Shown: piece by piece, positions 59,561 to 64,000 of the stretch
How positions within the stretch are numbered: the first letter of the stretch is position 1
Layout of the letters: each line of letters begins with the position of its first letter
Origin: Bulleidia extructa W1219
Lineage (GTDB): Bacteria; Bacillota_I; Bacilli_A; Erysipelotrichales; Erysipelotrichaceae
Assembly: GCF_000177375.1 (NCBI RefSeq)
Contig: NZ_ADFR01000009.1
Span: 89,290 to 153,289, forward strand
DNA length: 64,000 nucleotides
Direction of reading: 5' to 3'
Translations under genes and position numbers: made by a program
Notes under the pieces: generated by a model
What the model was told of the DNA's origin: nothing
What the model saw: only the letters and a program-made list of their open reading frames with translations
Databases searched by the model: none

Positions 59561-62500
59561 TTAATCATATTTTCCTATATCTTCTGCAACCAACGGCAGA
59601 GTTTTCTCCGCATAATTTATATATGAATAAACATTTCTATCTTCCTCAAAGTTATAATTATCTGTCCAAAGCTCACACTGTGTCATAACAGTCTGAACGG
59701 CATCATCCATTCCTTCAGGCGGATATTTATGTTTTTTCAAGAGTTTTTTAATCATCATACGCATTTTAGCTCTTGCTGACTCACGCTTCTGCCAATCAAT
59801 CGACTTATTCTTACGTAGAGTATCCGCTAATTCTTTTGTTATTGAAATCAGCTCTTCATTTTCATAAAAGTCCTTGATTGCCTGTGGTTTTGTTAAGGCG
59901 TCGTAAAAAGCAAGCTCATCAGCAGTTAGTCCTAATTTATCTCCCTCTTGATGTGCTGCTGCAATCTGTTTTGCCAACTTTAACATTTCTTCTATAACTT
60001 CCTCATTAGTAAGCATACCGTTAAGATAAGCGTTAAGAGAACGCTGCATAATCTCGCTGAACTTTTCAGATTTTACAATATTTGTTCTGCGATAAACAAA
60101 AACCTGTTCTGAAATCAATTTTTTCAATAGCTCAACTGCAAGATTCTTCTCTTTCATATTTGCAACTTCTTGAAGGGATTTGGGGTTAAACAGAGAAAAC
60201 TCCTCTTTGATGTCTGAAAATAAATTTATTACGCCATCACTTTTAATACTCTGTTTCAAAAGTTCATTTATTCTTGCATTCATTTCCGGTAAAGAAATCT
60301 TTTTTCCAACGCCGGTATTGGTCAGTCTTAGAACAAGAACTCTAACAGCCTCAAAGAATGCTGCCTCAAATCTACTATCTTCATCAACTAAAGAAGAACA
60401 AAGGGAAAGAGCTTGATGAAGCATAAGGGCTTCCTTTACAAAAGAATCCTTATCATCAACTTTTTCTCTGCCAATAATGAAGTTGACAGCACCGCTGATA
60501 GTCTTTGCTCTCTCAAGATCTGTACCATTAATAAACTTTGTATAATCATATCCATAAAACTTATCACGGCAAACTGATAATTTCTCCAAAAACTTCGGGT
60601 ATGCAACCTTTGCAACATCAGTATCACCATAATTCTTTTTATCACGAGCAGTATAGTCATTCATTGCCTGCTTCAATGCAGTGGCAATTCCAACATAGTC
60701 GACAACAAGCCCGCCTTCTTTATCGCGGAACACACGGTTTACACGAGCAATTGCTTGCATAAGATTGTGTCCGGACATAGGTTTATATACATACATAGTG
60801 GCAAGAGACGGAACGTCAAACCCTGTCAGCCACATATCCACAACAATCGCAATCTTCATAGCACTGTTGTTATCCTTGAATTTCTTTGCAAGCTCATTCT
60901 TATGGTGTTTATTACCGATAATCTGTCTCCATTCTTCCGGGTCACTGTTGCCAGAAGTCATAACAACACCTACTTTTTCAATCCAACCCGGACGAAGATC
61001 TAATATTCTTTTGTAAATCTTCATAGCAATAGGACGAGAATATGCAACAATCATCGCCTTACCTGTAAGCAGGTTTTCTCTGTTATTTTCATAGTGGTCA
61101 AGAATGTCACAGACAAGGGAATTTATAGTGTTATCATTCCCAAGCACTACTTCCATCTGACCAAGCTCTCTCTTGCTCTTTTCAATAACTTCCTCATCAG
61201 CATTAAAAGCCATCAAATCATACTCTGCATCAATTAATTTCAAGGTGGTTTCATCAAGGTTTAACGTAATGACACGACTTTCATAATAAACCGGACGTGT
61301 TGCACCATCTTCAACCGCTTGTGTCATATCGTAAATATCGATATAGTCGCCGAATACTTCACGAGTGCTACGGTCCTTTGAAGAAATAGGTGTTCCTGTA
61401 AATCCAATATATGTAGCGTTGGGTAATGTGTTTCTGATAACACGAGCTGTTCCGATTTTTACTTTACCAGTTTTTGGATCTACGATTTCTTTCAGTCCGT
61501 ATTGTCCTCTGTGTGCTTCATCAGCCATAACTACAATATTGTGGCGTTCAGACAAAGGCTCATTAGACTCCTCGAATTTCTGCATAGTAGTAAAGATTAT
61601 GCCGTTTGCCTGTCTGCCAGCAAGCAAAGTTCTTAGATTTTCTCTACTTTCTGCTTGTAACGGTTCTTGTCTTAGAAAGTCCTTACACTTGGCAAACTGA
61701 CTATAAAGCTGGTCATCAAGGTCATTTCTGTCGGTAAGCACAACGATAGTAGGACTATCTAATGCTTCCTGCAATAAATGAGCATAGAACACCATCGAAA
61801 GTGATTTACCACTTCCTTGAGTATGCCAAAACACACCGCCTTTACCGTCAGTAATGGTAGCGTGCTTTGTAGATTCAATCGCTTTTCTTACTGCAAAATA
61901 TTGGTGGTATCCAGCAAGAATTTTAAATGTGTTAATCCCCTCATTTGAAAAGCAAATAAAGTTCTTGATAATATCAAGTAGTCTTTCTTTTTGAAACATT
62001 CCCTCAAAGAAAGTGTCAAACTGAGCATACTGTGTATTTTCGTAGTTTCCACCCTTTGTTTTCCACTCCATAAAGCGGTCTTCTCCAGAGGTGATAGTCC
62101 CCGCTTTAGATGTCAACTGATCGCTCATAACACAAATAGCGTTATAAATAAACATAGATGGAATTTCTTGCATATAGTTACGGAGCTGCCTGTATGCTTC
62201 GGAGGCATCCGTTTCTTCACGAGAAGGAGATTTCAACTCAATCAATACAACAGGCAGACCGTTCAAAAATAGAATGACATCTGGGCGCTGGTTAATATTT
62301 TCGATAAATGTCCATTGATTAGCAACGATAAAGGAGTTATTTTCGAGATTTTTATAGTCAACAAGATAAACTATAGAGGAATGTTCCTCACCATCTACAA
62401 AAAATCTTACAGGAATACCATTTTGCAGATAGTCCATAAATATGGCGTTTTTCTGCACAAGCTCACTGTTTTCAAAATTTTTAAGTTTGAATAAGGCGTC

Positions 62501-62686
62501 TTGAATGGCATCATCTGGTAAACTTCTATTCAAACGGTATAGAGAATCAATCAGAACGTCTTCATATAATGGGCTATAAAAGTCTCTTTCAATATCTGGA
62601 CCGTATGCATACTCGTATCCTAAATCGTTCTGAAATAATTCAATTATTGAGTTTTCATAATCTGCTTCTACGAAAAATTTCGACAC
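59561..62686 (-). CDS. hsdR: Type I restriction enzyme subunit R
   Basis: A 1041-residue translocase-nuclease, full length for EcoR124-like HsdR. N-terminal PD-(D/E)xK nuclease: RPDVILFLNGLPVVLIELKSP pattern near 133-153. Helicase motif I HTQGSGKSLSMVFYA near 290, motif II ADEAHRGQYG near 390, motif III FTGTPI near 432, and motif VI QAIARVNRVF near 645. The C-terminal helical domain binds the HsdM/S methylase. It cuts unmodified DNA after ATP-driven translocation. It overlaps the FRG gene by one base; hsdM and hsdS should lie upstream, outside the window. Confidence 0.96.
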   Translation of the reverse strand: MSKFFVEADYENSIIELFQNDLGYEYAYGPDIERDFYSPLYEDVLIDSLYRLNRSLPDDAIQDALFKLKNFENSELVQKNAIFMDYLQNGIPVRFFVDGEEHSSIVYLVDYKNLENNSFIVANQWTFIENINQRPDVILFLNGLPVVLIELKSPSREETDASEAYRQLRNYMQEIPSMFIYNAICVMSDQLTSKAGTITSGEDRFMEWKTKGGNYENTQYAQFDTFFEGMFQKERLLDIIKNFICFSNEGINTFKILAGYHQYFAVRKAIESTKHATITDGKGGVFWHTQGSGKSLSMVFYAHLLQEALDSPTIVVLTDRNDLDDQLYSQFAKCKDFLRQEPLQAESRENLRTLLAGRQANGIIFTTMQKFEESNEPLSERHNIVVMADEAHRGQYGLKEIVDPKTGKVKIGTARVIRNTLPNATYIGFTGTPISSKDRSTREVFGDYIDIYDMTQAVEDGATRPVYYESRVITLNLDETTLKLIDAEYDLMAFNADEEVIEKSKRELGQMEVVLGNDNTINSLVCDILDHYENNRENLLTGKAMIVAYSRPIAMKIYKRILDLRPGWIEKVGVVMTSGNSDPEEWRQIIGNKHHKNELAKKFKDNNSAMKIAIVVDMWLTGFDVPSLATMYVYKPMSGHNLMQAIARVNRVFRDKEGGLVVDYVGIATALKQAMNDYTARDKKNYGDTDVAKVAYPKFLEKLSVCRDKFYGYDYTKFINGTDLERAKTISGAVNFIIGREKVDDKDSFVKEALMLHQALSLCSSLVDEDSRFEAAFFEAVRVLVLRLTNTGVGKKISLPEMNARINELLKQSIKSDGVINLFSDIKEEFSLFNPKSLQEVANMKEKNLAVELLKKLISEQVFVYRRTNIVKSEKFSEIMQRSLNAYLNGMLTNEEVIEEMLKLAKQIAAAHQEGDKLGLTADELAFYDALTKPQAIKDFYENEELISITKELADTLRKNKSIDWQKRESARAKMRMMIKKLLKKHKYPPEGMDDAVQTVMTQCELWTDNYNFEEDRNVYSYINYAEKTLPLVAEDIGKYD

Positions 62687-63978
62687 TATCTTTCACTCCT
62701 CTCCGATAATTCAGTTGCTATCTTTATAATTTTATCACTGATGTACTCAGATTCATTCTTTGCATGTTCTTTATCGAATCCATTTTTCAGTAATACTTTT
62801 TGAACGCTCACCCTAAATCTACTTATTACAGACTCTTGTCTATTCCAATCAATTATTGAAACCCATTCTTCCACAAATTCCCATATTTTTTGCATATCGA
62901 AATGATATTTTTCGCTTAAATCTTTAATGACAGTATCTTTGAAACTCTCATTTTTTATTATATTGCCGCTTATTTCAATATCTGTTTTTATTATTTGTTG
63001 TTTTATATCATTAGGATCAAATTTTATAAATTCTGATGAAGCCTTTGTTTTAGCATTCTTTTTATTTTTTATATAACTCAATTGATGCTCTAATTCAGGA
63101 AATAAAGTTGCCTCATTTATATTATAAGTATCTAATTCCTCTAATATTGTCCTCTTGTTCTCCCCAGAAATATAGAAAAACTTTCTATCAAATTCATCTC
63201 GTAAATCTTTATATCCTTTTTCTATACTGGACTCACTAATAGACTCGGTATAAACAAAATTAAAACATCCTGCCAATAAAAACATTCCGCATTGTCTTGA
63301 TAATCTTTCATTGTTGTATGGCGGGGTAACAATATAATTATTCTGAATAATATTTATAAATTCTTCGTAATGTTCTTTTGATTTCCATCTTTCTTCTAAC
63401 TCTTTTGAAATAGCTTGCCGTTCTGTAAGTTTTCTCAAGATAGATTCAAGCGTATTATCATTTGATAAATCTATCTGAGATAAAGAGGATATAACTTTTA
63501 TATTTATTTCATTTGTAGATACAGAGTATTTCTTATTAAAAAATATTACGCCGTTAGCTTCTTCTATCTTAGTATCCTCTTCATCTTCAATTCCTTTATA
63601 ACATACTTCACCATATTCTTCACAAGCAAAGTATAAGGCTACTAACGGATTCGTAGTTAAATCCAACAATCTTGTGCACATTCCATAATGTTGGTATTTT
63701 GTCATGATTTCAAAATCATTATTTATAGAAATAAATTCATATGGTGCTTTTAATAGAGGCACTTGCATTAATGTATGTTCTACACTTAAAAAATCACCTC
63801 TAAAAATACTTGGAATAACATCCCAGAAATCAGTTTTTTGACCCCTAAAAAATAATTCCTCACTGCTCCCGTACAAATCATCTTTTAACGTGTTTACTTT
63901 ATCAATAAAAGAACTTACAGAAGTTATCTCTATTCCATAATTTTCCATTTCATCTTTATTAAATATTATTTCTTCCAT
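62686..63978 (-). CDS. FRG-domain protein in a type I restriction operon
   Basis: A 430-residue protein with an N-terminal FRG domain: LFFRGQKTDFWDVIPSIFRG near 43-62 and CTRLLDLTTNPLVALYFACE near 98-117, the conserved residues of the family. The C-terminal ~130 residues are helical and charged. AAGGAG precedes the start. FRG genes are frequent between hsdS and hsdR and in other defence loci; their biochemical role is not settled. It is translationally coupled to hsdR. Confidence 0.8.
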   Translation of the reverse strand: MEEIIFNKDEMENYGIEITSVSSFIDKVNTLKDDLYGSSEELFFRGQKTDFWDVIPSIFRGDFLSVEHTLMQVPLLKAPYEFISINNDFEIMTKYQHYGMCTRLLDLTTNPLVALYFACEEYGEVCYKGIEDEEDTKIEEANGVIFFNKKYSVSTNEINIKVISSLSQIDLSNDNTLESILRKLTERQAISKELEERWKSKEHYEEFINIIQNNYIVTPPYNNERLSRQCGMFLLAGCFNFVYTESISESSIEKGYKDLRDEFDRKFFYISGENKRTILEELDTYNINEATLFPELEHQLSYIKNKKNAKTKASSEFIKFDPNDIKQQIIKTDIEISGNIIKNESFKDTVIKDLSEKYHFDMQKIWEFVEEWVSIIDWNRQESVISRFRVSVQKVLLKNGFDKEHAKNESEYISDKIIKIATELSERSER

Positions 63979-64000
63979 ATTTACGACTCCTTCTGTAATA

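Overview
The window is low-GC DNA from a Gram-positive (Bacillota) bacterium. Shine-Dalgarno sites are strong AGGAGG types, leaders are lipoprotein or sortase type (VPNTG), and there are TypA, PepT and Cna-B-type adhesin genes. The gene mix would fit Erysipelotrichales or a related gut/oral Firmicute; that placement is inference.

Layout. (1) 1-5785: chromosomal housekeeping on the minus strand: the start of a methyltransferase gene, an operon pepT > PfkB-family sugar kinase > two tandem thioredoxin-like lipoproteins, then typA, then tRNA-Leu(GAG) on the plus strand. (2) 5776-40654: a complete-looking 34.9 kb siphovirus-type prophage integrated in the 3' end of tRNA-Leu, bounded by a 13-bp direct repeat. 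Lytic genes run leftward from a divergent CI/Cro-type switch (35.8-36.2 kb): replication (SMC-like ATPase, Sak4-like ATPase, DUF669, helicase, primase-helicase, RusA), late regulator, Panacea toxin-antitoxin pair, terminase, portal, MuF-type head protein with a toxin-like tail, capsid, tail, lysin and holin. Repressor, two unknown genes, an Abi_2/HEPN protein preceded by a small RNA gene, and the integrase run rightward. (3) 40655-46431: tandem CobW-type GTPases (zinc handling), a DUF1275 membrane protein, a carboxylesterase, tRNA-Arg(CCT) and an LCM-type methyltransferase. (4) 46524-53631: a 1963-residue sortase-anchored Cna-B adhesin with an (AT)12 tract at its promoter, and a lipoprotein. 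(5) 53632-64000: a defence/mobile island holding RhuM remnants, a retron (RT-TOPRIM fusion plus candidate msr-msd RNA, with a frameshift in the RT), an IS30-type transposase fragment, and the distal part of a type I restriction operon (FRG protein, hsdR, GIY-YIG-like protein, dinD) whose hsdM/hsdS would lie beyond the right edge.

The best candidates for unusual biology are the small RNA plus HEPN-Abi unit in the prophage, the frameshifted retron, the MuF toxin/immunity pair, the Panacea pair, a cluster of TGTCC motifs that may be the phage origin, the duplicated operator/ribosome-site cassette in the immunity region, and the AT-repeat promoter of the adhesin. All functional calls are from reading the sequence; no database search or folding program was run.
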